Of a stretch of 64,000 nucleotides of DNA, positions 35,300-44,151 are shown piece after piece. The position numbers and the translations under genes are program-made. How positions within the stretch are numbered: position 1 is the stretch's first letter; each line of letters opens with the position of its first letter. Source of the DNA: Peribacillus cavernae (lineage in GTDB: Bacteria; Bacillota; Bacilli; Bacillales; DSM-1321); assembly GCF_003989135.1 (NCBI RefSeq), contig NZ_RYZZ01000006.1, positions 1 to 64,000 on the forward strand. Direction: 5' to 3'. The notes beneath the pieces are model-generated. The model was not told where the DNA came from, did no database searches, and saw nothing but the letters and a program-made list of their open reading frames with translations.

Positions 35300-35608
35300 A
35301 TGAGTGAACTTATTAAAGTGGGGAGAATATCAGATTTAACAGAAACCGATATTACAACGTTTTCTGCAACGAATGGAGAAATAGCCATTACCAAAATTGG
35401 TGAGAAAATATTTGCTGTTGAAAATATGTGCAGCCATGCACGATGTAAATTGTCGGAGGGCTTAATTGAAGATAAAACGATTGCTTGTCCTTGTCATGGA
35501 GCTTCTTTTGATCTCCATACAGGAGAGCCGTTGAATCCGCCAGCAAAAAAACCGATTAAATGTTTTGAAGTGAAGGTTGAAGGGGAGGATCTGTATATTA
35601 AACTGTAA
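35300..35608 (+). CDS. Rieske-type [2Fe-2S] ferredoxin
   Basis: 102 residues, the size of the HcaC/BphF ferredoxins. Rieske ligands are clear: C-x-H in ENMCSHARCKL and C-x2-H in ACPCHGASFDLHTG, followed by PLNPPAKKPIKCFEVKVEGEDLYI. GATAGGGGTGG precedes ATG 35300, 21 nt behind the P450. In ring-hydroxylating dioxygenases such proteins carry electrons; pairing with a P450 is less common but suggested here. A ferredoxin reductase is not encoded nearby. Confidence 0.9.
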   Translation: MSELIKVGRISDLTETDITTFSATNGEIAITKIGEKIFAVENMCSHARCKLSEGLIEDKTIACPCHGASFDLHTGEPLNPPAKKPIKCFEVKVEGEDLYIKL

Positions 35609-35696
35609 AAGCAGTTATAAAAAATTATATAATCTGTAAGAGTTGAAAAATCAATTGGAATTGTGGATGAATGAGTAAATAAGAACAGGTCAACAA

Positions 35697-35733
35697 ACAA
35701 AAAGGAAGAGATTAAACTTTCTCTTCCTTTTTT
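35697..35733. terminator. bidirectional terminator between convergent hydroxyphenylacetate operons
   Basis: AAAAAGGAAGAGA and TCTCTTCCTTTTT form a stem with an 8-nt loop; A-tract and T-tract on both sides allow use from both strands. Confidence 0.85.
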
Positions 35734-35759
35734 GCCGTTCTTTGATAGGCTGGATTAAA

Positions 35760-36143
35760 CTATTTAAATCGCTTATGAATATTATTATGCTTATAGGTTC
35801 CGGCTTCACTAAATTCAATAAGTTCCATTGATAAGGCCAGGTAGCGTTTTTCAAAAAGCTCGGAAAAATGCTGTTTGATAACTTCAAATAAAGCATCACA
35901 TGTTTCGCGCTTATCTGCTTCAGAACGGCCTGCTCCAATTTTCACTGTAGTATGCACGAAAGCATCGTCTTCTGTACCATCAGCTACACAATAATCCTTC
36001 AGTTCAATGGCTCTGGTCCTTATTCCTCCTATCGGGAAAAGATTGGGTCTTTCCATAAATACTTGATTGATCGATCGTAAAAGTTCGGGAATGTTTGCTT
36101 CATCTATTAAATTATCCGTATATTCAATCGTAATATGGGGCAT
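35760..36143 (-). CDS. hpaF: 5-carboxymethyl-2-hydroxymuconate delta-isomerase
   Basis: 127 residues of the tautomerase superfamily. After the initiator Met, Pro2 (MPHITIEYTDNL) is the catalytic N-terminal proline. The family segments FPIGGIRTRAIELKDYCVADG and AFVHTTVKIGAGRSEADKRETCDALFEVIKQHF match HpcD/HpaF. It isomerises the diacid formed by HpaE. Last gene of the minus-strand operon, 15 nt behind the FAH-family gene. Confidence 0.9.
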   Translation of the reverse strand: MPHITIEYTDNLIDEANIPELLRSINQVFMERPNLFPIGGIRTRAIELKDYCVADGTEDDAFVHTTVKIGAGRSEADKRETCDALFEVIKQHFSELFEKRYLALSMELIEFSEAGTYKHNNIHKRFK

Positions 36144-36158
36144 CCTGCACCTCCGACT

Positions 36159-36917
36159 TCATGATCTTTGGAACACTTCATCGCCAACAATTGTATTTAA
36201 GAGACTGCCAATTCCTTCTATTTCAGTTATTATTTCATCACCCGCTTTTACGTCAGAAAGTCCCTTAGGTGTACCGGTTAAAATAATGTCATCTTGATTT
36301 AAAGTCATAAATTCACTTAAATATTCTATTAAAAATGGAATATCAAAAATCATGTCCCGGGTCGACCCTTCCTGGGTGAGGGTTCCATTTACATAAGTAC
36401 GGAGAGTTAAATTCATAGGATCCGCAATATCTGATTGATCAACAATCCAGGGACCTATCGGAGTACATGTATCACGGTTTTTTACCCGTAAATTAGGTCG
36501 GTAATAGTTTTCTAAATAATCCCGAATCGCATAGTCATTAGCAACGGTATACCCGGCGACATATTTGTAGGCGTCCTCTCGTTTCACATTTCTTGCTGTT
36601 TTCCCAATAACCACCCCCAATTCGCATTCATAATGCATATAAGTGGCATCAGCCGGGCGACGTGTATCGGCTCGGTGTCCGATAAATGTATTCGGGCCTT
36701 TTAAAAAAACCAGAGGCTCAGCGGGTGCTTTAAATTCAAGCTCACTTGCATGGTCAGCATAGTTTAAACCTAAAGCAAAAACAGTCCGAGGCTCAACTGG
36801 AGGCAACCATATGACATCTTCTTCCTGAACTTCTCTGTTGTCATTCAGTTGAATTGATCCATTTACCCATACTGCGTTATGAATGGCTCCTGCATAACTA
36901 ACTCTCGCATGCTTCAT
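36159..36917 (-). CDS. fumarylacetoacetate hydrolase family protein, HpaG2-like (HpcE half)
   Basis: 252 residues of the FAH fold: VFALGLNYADHASELEF, EPLVFLKGPNTFIGH, the metal-binding MHYECELGVVIGKTARNVK (Glu-x-Glu region) with VAGYTVANDYAIRDYLENYYRPN, and FLIEYLSEFMTLNQDDIILTGTPKGLSDVKAGD near the end. In E. coli C, HpcE is a tandem of two such domains acting as isomerase/decarboxylase on the carboxymethyl-hydroxymuconate pathway; here, as in other Gram-positives, the halves are separate genes. Overlaps the upstream FAH gene by 4 nt. Confidence 0.87.
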   Translation of the reverse strand: MKHARVSYAGAIHNAVWVNGSIQLNDNREVQEEDVIWLPPVEPRTVFALGLNYADHASELEFKAPAEPLVFLKGPNTFIGHRADTRRPADATYMHYECELGVVIGKTARNVKREDAYKYVAGYTVANDYAIRDYLENYYRPNLRVKNRDTCTPIGPWIVDQSDIADPMNLTLRTYVNGTLTQEGSTRDMIFDIPFLIEYLSEFMTLNQDDIILTGTPKGLSDVKAGDEIITEIEGIGSLLNTIVGDEVFQRS

Positions 36918-37714
36918 CCTGAAAAACCTCCTGAATAAACATCATTCTCTGGCAAAATAGTATTCTCTAAAAACCCAACTCCATCAATTTCAATCCTTAC
37001 ATGATCACCATTCCCGACTACAGGAGAGGCTTCTGGAACACCGACTAACAGCACATCGCCTGGAAAAAGTGTCATAAACTCCGAAACATCACGTATCAGC
37101 TCTTCAACCGGACGGATCAGGTTACTGGTATTGTTCTCTTGTACCAATTTCCCGTTGATAAAAACTCGAATCGTTAAATCGTTAGGGTTTTTCACATCAT
37201 CTTTTTCAATAATCCATGGCCCAACAGGACAGAAGCCGTCTCTGGATCGATGCTTAACAACGGGACGAAAAACGCTTTTATGGGGAACGCTTACATCATT
37301 GACAACTGTATAGCCGGCTATATAGTGAATTGCTTCATCTATACTTACTTTTGTAGCGGTCTTGCCAATGACGATACCAAGTGCGGCTCCCATTTCTAAT
37401 TTTTCAATAGCAGCAGGAAGGGGTATCGCACTTCCATGTCCAATAATAGTATTCACTGGCTTTATATAAAGAATCGGAGCAACAGGAGGTTGATTATAGG
37501 GAGGTTCATTCACTAGATCTCCCAAAGCTTCAAGAGCACCTTTGTAGTTTAGCAATACTCCGTATATAGTGCCTGATACAGGTGGGTCGCATCTCAGATG
37601 CTGGAGTTGTATCTTGGTGTCATGGATATTTACAATTGAATCCTGCAAGTCGACAGAAGTTTCTTCTATTTGATGTCTGCCTTGCAACCTTATTTTTGCC
37701 TTGAACACATTCAT
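36914..37714 (-). CDS. fumarylacetoacetate hydrolase family protein, HpaG1-like (HpcE half)
   Basis: 266 residues from ATG 37714 (GGGGGTGATGA upstream; the longer open frame to 37777 crosses the promoter). FAH fold: TIYGVLLNYKGALEALGD, PILYIKPVNTIIGHGSAIPLP, KLEMGAALGIVIGKTATKVS, HYIAGYTVVNDVSVPHKSVF and VSEFMTLFPGDVLLVGVPEASPVVGNGD. The metal-site acid region differs slightly (KLEMGAALG in place of ECELG), in line with its being the partner half of the HpaG1/HpaG2 pair. First gene of the minus operon with HpaG2 and hpaF. Confidence 0.85.
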   Translation of the reverse strand: MNVFKAKIRLQGRHQIEETSVDLQDSIVNIHDTKIQLQHLRCDPPVSGTIYGVLLNYKGALEALGDLVNEPPYNQPPVAPILYIKPVNTIIGHGSAIPLPAAIEKLEMGAALGIVIGKTATKVSIDEAIHYIAGYTVVNDVSVPHKSVFRPVVKHRSRDGFCPVGPWIIEKDDVKNPNDLTIRVFINGKLVQENNTSNLIRPVEELIRDVSEFMTLFPGDVLLVGVPEASPVVGNGDHVRIEIDGVGFLENTILPENDVYSGGFSG

Positions 37715-37943
37715 CACCCCCAAAAAATGGTACTTTCTATTATATATGGTATCATATCTGTTTAAGGTAACGTTCATTTTTTAATCTAACATATTAGGAT
37801 ATAATAAATTCAACGACTCTGAAACATATCCTTCTTTTAGTTGCCCCAACTTGATAATAGTTCATCATCTGGCTCCTCCAATTCAATTTTCTTTCAGACT
37901 TCCGATCTCCTTATTTATATTGAACAATATGCCGAATAATTGG

Positions 37944-37973
37944 AAAAACACCGCAAAAATAGCGGTGTTTTTT
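37944..37973. terminator. terminator behind the GntR regulator gene
   Basis: ACACCGC and GCGGTGT form a 7-bp stem flanked by A5 and T6, so it can work in both directions. It ends gntR transcription leftwards. The remaining 37715-38010 gap shows only the HpaG1 promoter region, including a TATAAT on the minus strand near 37740. Confidence 0.75.
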
Positions 37974-38010
37974 GATATTGATAAATAAACAAGCAAATGT
38001 GAACAGTCTT

Positions 38011-38670
38011 CTAGTTAAGTTTTTCTTCTTGACGAATTCTTCCCCACACATAATGCATATGTTTATTAAATGCCTCAATACATTTTTCAACATCACGTTC
38101 CCACAGGGCATCTAAAATCGGCTTATGGAGTTTGGCGATTTCATCCAGGTTTTCAAAATAGATTTGGCTTGTTACATACCAGATTCGATTGGAGACGGAA
38201 CTCAAATCCATCCAGACCTGATACATAAACTCATGATCTGCCAGTTTGTAAATATATGAATGGAAAGCATTATCCAGTTCCCTGACTTCATCAAGGTCAT
38301 TATTTTTCCCTGCCGCGAGCATTTTTTCATATAAGCGACTAAGTTCTTTTAAGTCTTCCTCTTTTAAGTTTTCTATCGCCCTTGTGATTGCTAAAGGCTC
38401 CACTACTTCGCGGAAACTATAAATTTCTTCGATGTTTTTTTTAGAGAAATTGGAGACAAACGAACCTTTATGACGATGGTGAATGACAAATCCTTCTTTT
38501 CGAAGCCGGGAAAGGGCTTCGCGCACCGGAGCCTGGCTGACATTATAGGTTTTTGCGACCTCCAGCTCCAGGAGTCGATCTCCTGGCTTTAATTCGCCTT
38601 TTATAATCGAGTCCTTTAACAGGTCAGATATCTGGTCAGATAAAGAATAATTTTTAATTGTTTCTCCCAT
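38011..38670 (-). CDS. GntR-family regulator, FCD (FadR) subgroup
   Basis: 219 residues. N-terminal winged HTH: YSLSDQISDLLKDSIIKGELKPGDRLLELEVAKTYNVSQAPVREALSRLRKEGFV pattern over residues 5-65, with the AxxxxVSxxPVREAL recognition helix. All-helical FCD effector domain follows, with likely metal-binding His residues in DNAFHSYIYKLADHEF and LHKPILDALWERD. Such regulators usually repress and release DNA on binding a small carboxylate. The palindrome in its own promoter is repeated before five other units to the right, making it the best candidate for their common regulator. Confidence 0.92.
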   Translation of the reverse strand: MGETIKNYSLSDQISDLLKDSIIKGELKPGDRLLELEVAKTYNVSQAPVREALSRLRKEGFVIHHRHKGSFVSNFSKKNIEEIYSFREVVEPLAITRAIENLKEEDLKELSRLYEKMLAAGKNNDLDEVRELDNAFHSYIYKLADHEFMYQVWMDLSSVSNRIWYVTSQIYFENLDEIAKLHKPILDALWERDVEKCIEAFNKHMHYVWGRIRQEEKLN

Positions 38671-38691
38671 AGGAAAAGCACCTCAACTTTT

Positions 38692-38742
38692 TTATCGATA
38701 ATCGTTTATAATGAGTGTAGCCGAAAAAAAGAAAAATATCAA
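38692..38742 (-). promoter_or_regulatory. gntR promoter with TTATCGATAA operator
   Basis: On the minus strand TTGATA (38742-38737) and TACACT (38719-38714) are 17 bp apart. The palindrome TTATCGATAA occupies 38692-38701, between the -10 box and the start codon, pointing to autoregulation. Confidence 0.75.
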
Positions 38743-38772
38743 TTTATTCCAAATGTGGACTTGCAAATCAAA

Positions 38773-39031
38773 CTATATAAGTTGAGATAAAGAATTACAA
38801 TTTAACACTAAGTCGGTCAATCACTATCCCCTGAATCTTGCTGATTTCGCGGATAAATACTGTTTCTCTTTTAAACAAAAAGTAGGTCGTGTATATTTTG
38901 CCTGTTTCATTGCCGTTTCTACTTGTGAAGGATTTCTTCCTGCTTATTCATGGGTTCATCCTCTTATTTGGGTTTTGATGGATAAATACACTAAATGGAG
39001 GAATAGGAACCTTTAAATTCAACTTATATAG
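38773..39031. mobile_element. 259-bp MITE-like element
   Basis: Left end CTATATAAGTTGAGATAAA (from 38773) and right end TTTAAATTCAACTTATATAG (to 39031) are inverted repeats with a 13-bp exact core. The left 49 bp also match 22130-22177. No full gene lies inside; one plus-strand frame reads a hydrophobic fragment (RVYFACFIAVSTCEGFLPAY) that I could not identify. No clear target duplication. The rest of 39032-39153 holds one GACGACAAAAC repeat unit (39056). Confidence 0.5.
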
Positions 39032-39153
39032 AGTAACAGATGACAAAAATTAAAAGTGACGACAAAACTTTAATCGAAATAGGAACTGATTATTTCAAAA
39101 ATAAAGAATCCGGCTAAGAAGGAAAGACAAAGGTATTTAATCTTAAAATTATT

Positions 39154-39202
39154 TTGACAATTACAGCAAAAGTTGTTATCTTTTAAATAGATTATCGATA
39201 AT
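39154..39202 (+). promoter_or_regulatory. promoter and operator of the alcohol/aldehyde dehydrogenase operon
   Basis: TTGACA (39154-39159), 17 bp, TATCTT (39177-39182), then the perfect palindrome ATTATCGATAAT at 39191-39202, covering the expected transcription start. The 5' leader to the first gene (39203-39486) is long and holds no recognisable gene. Confidence 0.85.
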
Positions 39203-39486
39203 ATTTTATATATACCTTGAAGGAGGCGGTTTAAACAGAAGTTTTGAATAAGGCCGATATTGATGAAGTGAATTGAGATTGGGTACTGATTACGAACTTA
39301 GGGATGATTCCGATATTTCTGCTGATCTCCTTGTAAACTTGTTCAAGTGGATGAATATCATAGTCAATTTTAAGAGCACTTTTGAAAGCGATTACTTTTC
39401 GGGCACTTGGCATGTTTCGGGTTGAAAGTGGGAAAGACACTGTTTTCTTAAAGATAATTAAATCACATTGATCAGGAGGGTTACTT

Positions 39487-40656
39487 ATGAACTTACTAAA
39501 AGATTCGTTTGAATTTGGTCTACATACACAGATACATTTTGGCGTTGGACGCCTGCAAGAATTACCAAGTATTCTTAAAAAATATAACTATAAAAATATC
39601 CTTATTTGCACAGATAAAGGGATCGCAAACTCAGGTGCGCTTGACCACATCGAAACCATTCTTAAGAACGGGGATATTAAATACGAAGTTTTCACTGAGG
39701 TTGAACCCGATCCGACAATCAGGGTAGTTAAAAAAGTCGAACAGTTATTCAAAGAAAAAAACTGTGATGCCATCATTGGCTTAGGCGGTGGAAGCTCTAT
39801 TGATACAGCGAAAGGCGTTTCCATAGCAGTTGCAAATCCAGGGGATTTAAACCAATTTGAAGGGAAAAATCAAATTCCAAACCGCGGACCTGATGTAATC
39901 GCCATCCCAACTACGGCGGGTACAGGATCTGAAGTTACCCATGCTGCGGTATTGAAGGATGAGGAAAGAAAATACAAAATGGGGATTCTTAGTGAGCATT
40001 TACATCCAAAAGCGGCAATTTTGGATCCCGCATTGCTGACAACATTGCCAAGGGGGCTCGCAGCGATTACGGGAATGGATGCGTTAAGCCATGCGATTGA
40101 ATCTTATACTTCTAATCAAGCACAGCCCATTACAGAGGCGTTGGGTTTACATGCCATCGAGTTGATTGGTAAATGGTTAAGACCATTTGTTGCAGATCGT
40201 ACCAATTTAGAGGCTGCTTCTAACATGATGCTGGCCAGTACGATTGCCGGGACGGCGTTTATTTGGGGAAGGGTTGCCGCCGTTCACGCTTTATCGCATC
40301 CACTAGGCGGACGATACAAAATTGCTCACGGACAAGCTAATTCCATGCTGCTTCCTGTTGTTATGGAATATAATTTGAGCTCTAATTTTCAGAAGTTCAA
40401 AAATATCGCCGCATTGCTTGGAGAGAGAGTGGAAGATTTGAGCCTAAGAAGTGCTGCGGAAAAATCGGTTGACGCTGTAAAAGAGTTGGTTACAGACTTA
40501 GGAATTCCAAAGACTTTGAAGGATATCAACATTGAACTGTCGCTTGAGGAGATCCAAGTCGTCGCCCAGGAAGCATTTGATAGCGGGATTGCAAATGCAA
40601 ATCCGAAAAATTGTACCGTCCAGGATCTAGTTTCAATGATTAACACTATTAAATAA
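39487..40656 (+). CDS. iron-containing alcohol dehydrogenase
   Basis: 389 residues of the Fe-ADH family. NAD-binding loop GLGGGSSIDTAKGVS, IPTTAGTGSEVTHAAVL, and metal-binding residues in MDALSHAIESYTS, AAVHALSHPLGGRYKIAHGQANSM (two of the His ligands). AGGAGGG precedes ATG 39487. It oxidises a primary alcohol or hydroxy acid (members include 4-hydroxybutyrate and 1,3-propanediol dehydrogenases); with the aldehyde dehydrogenase 13 nt behind, it forms an alcohol-to-acid module controlled by the operator upstream. Confidence 0.9.
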   Translation: MNLLKDSFEFGLHTQIHFGVGRLQELPSILKKYNYKNILICTDKGIANSGALDHIETILKNGDIKYEVFTEVEPDPTIRVVKKVEQLFKEKNCDAIIGLGGGSSIDTAKGVSIAVANPGDLNQFEGKNQIPNRGPDVIAIPTTAGTGSEVTHAAVLKDEERKYKMGILSEHLHPKAAILDPALLTTLPRGLAAITGMDALSHAIESYTSNQAQPITEALGLHAIELIGKWLRPFVADRTNLEAASNMMLASTIAGTAFIWGRVAAVHALSHPLGGRYKIAHGQANSMLLPVVMEYNLSSNFQKFKNIAALLGERVEDLSLRSAAEKSVDAVKELVTDLGIPKTLKDINIELSLEEIQVVAQEAFDSGIANANPKNCTVQDLVSMINTIK

Positions 40657-40669
40657 GGGGAGTGTCAAT

Positions 40670-42130
40670 ATGGTAGCTATTAAGAATTCTCCAATTACAG
40701 TCAATAACTACATCGCAGGAAAATGGGTTCCAGCTTCAAATAATGAAACGTACACAAGAGAAAATCCAGCAAATACGGAGGAAATCGTTTCAATCTCTCC
40801 AAAGTCAACTGAAGAAGATGCAAATAAGGCCGTTGAAGCAGCTCATGAAGCATTCCAAACCTGGTCGAAAATCTCTCCGATTAATCGGGGGAAATATCTG
40901 TACCGCTTTGCTGAGCTTTTAGAATCAGAGAAAAATGAGGTTGCCGAGTTGTTAACAAAAGAACAAGGCAAGCCTCTCAGTGAATCTTTAGGCGAAGTAA
41001 ATAAAACAATCAGCGAGGTACGTTTTACAGCCGGGGAAGCATCAAGGTTATCCGGAGACACCTTGCCAAGTGAACGTGAGAATGTAAGCATTCGTACAGT
41101 TAGAGTTCCCAAAGGTGTAATCGCTGCGATTTCACCATGGAATTTCCCATTGGTCACCCCTTTAAGAAAAATTGCCCCTGCATTGGTTTCCGGAAATACG
41201 GTTGTCTTTAAGCCAGCCAGCATAACAGTGGCAATGGGAGCTAAAATTGTCGAGTTGTTTGAAAAAGCCGGTCTGCCAGAGGGTGTATTAAATCTAATAA
41301 TCGGTTCTGGAAGAAGTGTAGGAAATCAAATAGTCAATCATCCTAAGGTGCAAGGAATTACATTCACAGGTTCAACAGGGGTAGGGTCGAACATCTATGA
41401 ACAAGCTTCCAAACGGTTGATTCAAGTGCAGCTTGAAATGGGCGGAAAAAACGCCGCAATTATCTACGACTGCCCCGATATTAAAAATGCTATCGATCAA
41501 ATCGTACCGGCTGCATTTGCGGCTACTGGCCAAAGATGTACATCGATTAGCCGAATCATTGTGAATGAGAATGATATAGACCAAGTCGTAGCTGCTCTAA
41601 AACAAAAAACGGATGCTTATGTGATTGGTGATGGGTTAGATAAACAAACTACATTAGGACCATTGGTGTCTCAGGAACAATTAGAAACGACACAAAAGTA
41701 TGTCCAGATTGGCCTGGAAGAAGGCGCAACACTGGTAACAGGCGGGAAAGCCTCCGCACAAGAAAAACAAGGTTATTTCCATGAACCTACTATTTTTACT
41801 GACGTTAAACCTGATGCGAGGATAGCTAAAGAAGAAATTTTTGGCCCTGTGCTAGTCGTTTTGACAGCAAGCAGCTTTAACGAAGCACTTGACATATGCA
41901 ATGACACCGAGTACGGGCTTGCAGCATCTTGTTTTACTCAAAATAAGTCCTACCAGGATTTATTTGTAAGTCAAGTCCAGGCGGGGATGCTTCACGTAAA
42001 CAATGGAACTGTCAGTGAATCGCATGCGCCATTTGGTGGGTTAAAACATTCAGCAATCGGTCCTTATTCCATAGGCAGTACCGCGAAGGATTTCTTTACA
42101 GATTTAAAAGTCGTTTATGATGCGAATTAA
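40670..42130 (+). CDS. NAD(P)-dependent aldehyde dehydrogenase, succinate-semialdehyde type
   Basis: 486 residues. AAISPWNFPLVTPLRKIAPALVSGNTVVFKPAS (catalytic Asn), FTGSTGVGSNIYEQASK, QLEMGGKNAAIIYD (general base Glu), AATGQRCTSISRIIV (nucleophile Cys) and FGGLKHSAIGPYSIG. Closest in style to succinate-semialdehyde and 2,5-dioxovalerate dehydrogenases, hence probably acting on a carboxy-aldehyde. Second gene behind the palindromic operator at 39191. Confidence 0.9.
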   Translation: MVAIKNSPITVNNYIAGKWVPASNNETYTRENPANTEEIVSISPKSTEEDANKAVEAAHEAFQTWSKISPINRGKYLYRFAELLESEKNEVAELLTKEQGKPLSESLGEVNKTISEVRFTAGEASRLSGDTLPSERENVSIRTVRVPKGVIAAISPWNFPLVTPLRKIAPALVSGNTVVFKPASITVAMGAKIVELFEKAGLPEGVLNLIIGSGRSVGNQIVNHPKVQGITFTGSTGVGSNIYEQASKRLIQVQLEMGGKNAAIIYDCPDIKNAIDQIVPAAFAATGQRCTSISRIIVNENDIDQVVAALKQKTDAYVIGDGLDKQTTLGPLVSQEQLETTQKYVQIGLEEGATLVTGGKASAQEKQGYFHEPTIFTDVKPDARIAKEEIFGPVLVVLTASSFNEALDICNDTEYGLAASCFTQNKSYQDLFVSQVQAGMLHVNNGTVSESHAPFGGLKHSAIGPYSIGSTAKDFFTDLKVVYDAN

Positions 42131-42236
42131 CTAGAAAAGCGGAAGCGCCTTAAGTATTCAAAGTACAAAAAAGAATACTTATTTACAAATTAAAGAAATT
42201 GCCTAATGAACAGTAGCAAGCGATTATCCTCCTAAT

Positions 42237-42260
42237 TTAGTGAAATATCCATTTCACTAA
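42237..42260. promoter_or_regulatory. hairpin/operator-like inverted repeat upstream of the MFS gene
   Basis: TTAGTGAAAT and ATTTCACTAA, perfect 10-bp arms with a 4-nt spacer. No T-tract follows, so a binding site is as likely as a terminator. The gap 42131-42494 also begins with AAGCGGAAGCGCCTT, a scrap of the structured intergenic repeat seen at 57030, and otherwise shows no gene. Confidence 0.45.
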
Positions 42261-42494
42261 TCAAGATTCCGGGTCATGTCATTGAATTGTTGACCGGGAG
42301 GGCTTCCGGCTATGTTCTATCTCTTATTTCAACAGAGAGAGGAACACCGCCGGAATTGCCAATCGTAACGAAAAAGGTACTACATTATCAAAAAAACTTT
42401 CGTCAGTCGAAGGCCGCAGAGATCAATTGCTCTAAACTTTCATCCTTTAATAGAGTTAACTTTCGAGTCTTTTTCACAGTGAGGGGTTGAAAAA

Positions 42495-43844
42495 ATGTCA
42501 AATCAACGTGCGGATGTAGAATCTGAATTATCAAAAAGTAATCGTTTACAGTTGCCTGGAAATTTAAATAAACCGACAAACGTGCGCTGGCAAATATTTA
42601 TTGCCTTACTAGGTCTTACAACGATCAATTATATCGATCGAGCTGTTTTATCTGTAGCAATGCCAGCAATACAAGAGGACTTGTCTTTGGATCCTGCAAT
42701 TGTGGGTCTGTTATTAAGTTCCTTCTTCTGGGGATATGCGCTTATGCAAATCCCGATTGGATGGATTGCCGATCGGTATCGGCCGGATAAGTTAATTGTA
42801 GGTTCAGCATTTGCTTGGGGAATCGCGCAAACATTAACCGGGTTTGTCAGCACCAGTAAAATGCTTGTTTTATTACGTGTCATCCTTGGAATTGCAGAAT
42901 CACCTATTTTTCCCAGTGGGGCAAAATTACAATCTGTCTGGTTGACTTCTAAAGAAAGAGGGCGTGGTGCCACCTTGCTTGACAGCGGTGCATCATTGGG
43001 AACGGCCCTTGGTGGACCTGTGACAGTCGCTTTTATGGCATGGCTGGGAGGATGGCGTGGCGCCTTGATTGGAGTCGGCATACTGACAATTGTCATTGCC
43101 TTTATAAGCTGGAGGGTGATAAAGGGCACTCCGGAAACCAATCCCAGGGTGAATGAAGCAGAGCGTGAATATCTTAGAAAAGCTCATTTAGAAGAATACA
43201 AGAACGATTCAAATCAAAAAGACGCCAAGGCTGCCAGAATGAAACATTACTTGAAAAGCCGTAATTTTTGGGCCATGTGTATCGGCTTTTATTCTTTAAA
43301 TACCATTTTTTTCGGCCTCATGACATGGGGTCCCAATTATCTTGCCAAAACCCAAAATTTAGATATTACAACGGTGGGTGGGGCCATTTTGCTTATTTTT
43401 GGTACAGGTGTTATAGGTGAATTAACCGGAGGATGGATTGCAGATACCTGGAGAAAAAAAGGCGGCAAGTTTAATACAGTTATGCACACACTTCTTGTTG
43501 CTTCTGGACTAATAAGTGCAGCTTGCATTCTTCTGTTAACCTTATCCACTTCACCAGCGATGGCGGTCACACTGCTTTGTATCGCATTGTTTTTCCTGCG
43601 CTGGGCTGGTTTGTATTGGAGTATCCCCGCTGCCATTTCCCAGCGTGACCATATTGGAACGGTGGGAGGAAGTATGAATTTTGCAGGCAATATGGCAGGT
43701 GTGATCACTCCAATCGTTATTGGTTTTATTGTATCGTCTACAGGCTCCTATTTTTTGGGATTGCTTCTTTTTAGCGTGTTTGGTCTAGTTCTTGCCGGAG
43801 CATCATTGCTTATCGATTTTACAAAAAAGATAGAGGCAGTGTAG
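42495..43844 (+). CDS. MFS transporter, anion:cation symporter (ACS) family
   Basis: 449 residues, twelve predicted membrane segments. Family motifs: LTTINYIDRAVLSVAMPAIQEDL (ACS signature at helix 1), GYALMQIPIGWIADRYRPDKLI (loop 2-3 motif), FPSGAKLQSVWLTSKERGRGATLLDSGASLG, and in the second half WSIPAAISQRDHIGTVGGSMNFAGNMAGVITP. ACS carriers import hexuronates, glucarate, galactonate, phthalate and similar organic anions. TGAGGGG precedes ATG 42495. Lies between the dehydrogenase pair and the TRAP genes, so it may be a second importer for the same or a related acid. Confidence 0.9.
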   Translation: MSNQRADVESELSKSNRLQLPGNLNKPTNVRWQIFIALLGLTTINYIDRAVLSVAMPAIQEDLSLDPAIVGLLLSSFFWGYALMQIPIGWIADRYRPDKLIVGSAFAWGIAQTLTGFVSTSKMLVLLRVILGIAESPIFPSGAKLQSVWLTSKERGRGATLLDSGASLGTALGGPVTVAFMAWLGGWRGALIGVGILTIVIAFISWRVIKGTPETNPRVNEAEREYLRKAHLEEYKNDSNQKDAKAARMKHYLKSRNFWAMCIGFYSLNTIFFGLMTWGPNYLAKTQNLDITTVGGAILLIFGTGVIGELTGGWIADTWRKKGGKFNTVMHTLLVASGLISAACILLLTLSTSPAMAVTLLCIALFFLRWAGLYWSIPAAISQRDHIGTVGGSMNFAGNMAGVITPIVIGFIVSSTGSYFLGLLLFSVFGLVLAGASLLIDFTKKIEAV

Positions 43845-44151
43845 TTGAAAACTATGCGTACACTCCCAATTTTCCTGTTTGATTGAAACGAAGGGTAGAG
43901 GCTGCTTGACTGCTCATGATCGCTGCATTTTGCTAAGTAGTGAACAAAATCTTGGCCGGTATAATCGAATTTTTGCCGGATTAAGAAAAGAACAGTCAAG
44001 GGCCTTTTTCCTGGGAAGTTTTAGAAATTATCCATCCCATTGAAATTGTATAAATTATTTACAAAGGGATTGCAGTAAGCCGGTAGGATGTGCTTTAGAT
44101 AGGTTAAAGAAATGTAAATAGAAGTTTTCAAAAAATAAATAAATAAATGTG

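Noticed and set aside
39231-39440. 69-codon minus-strand open frame in the leader of the alcohol dehydrogenase operon
   Set aside because: Lies opposite to the leader transcript, without a ribosome binding site or family resemblance.
39203-39486. Long leader before the alcohol dehydrogenase gene as a riboswitch
   Set aside because: I could see no known aptamer signature or terminator/antiterminator pair; left as an unexplained leader.
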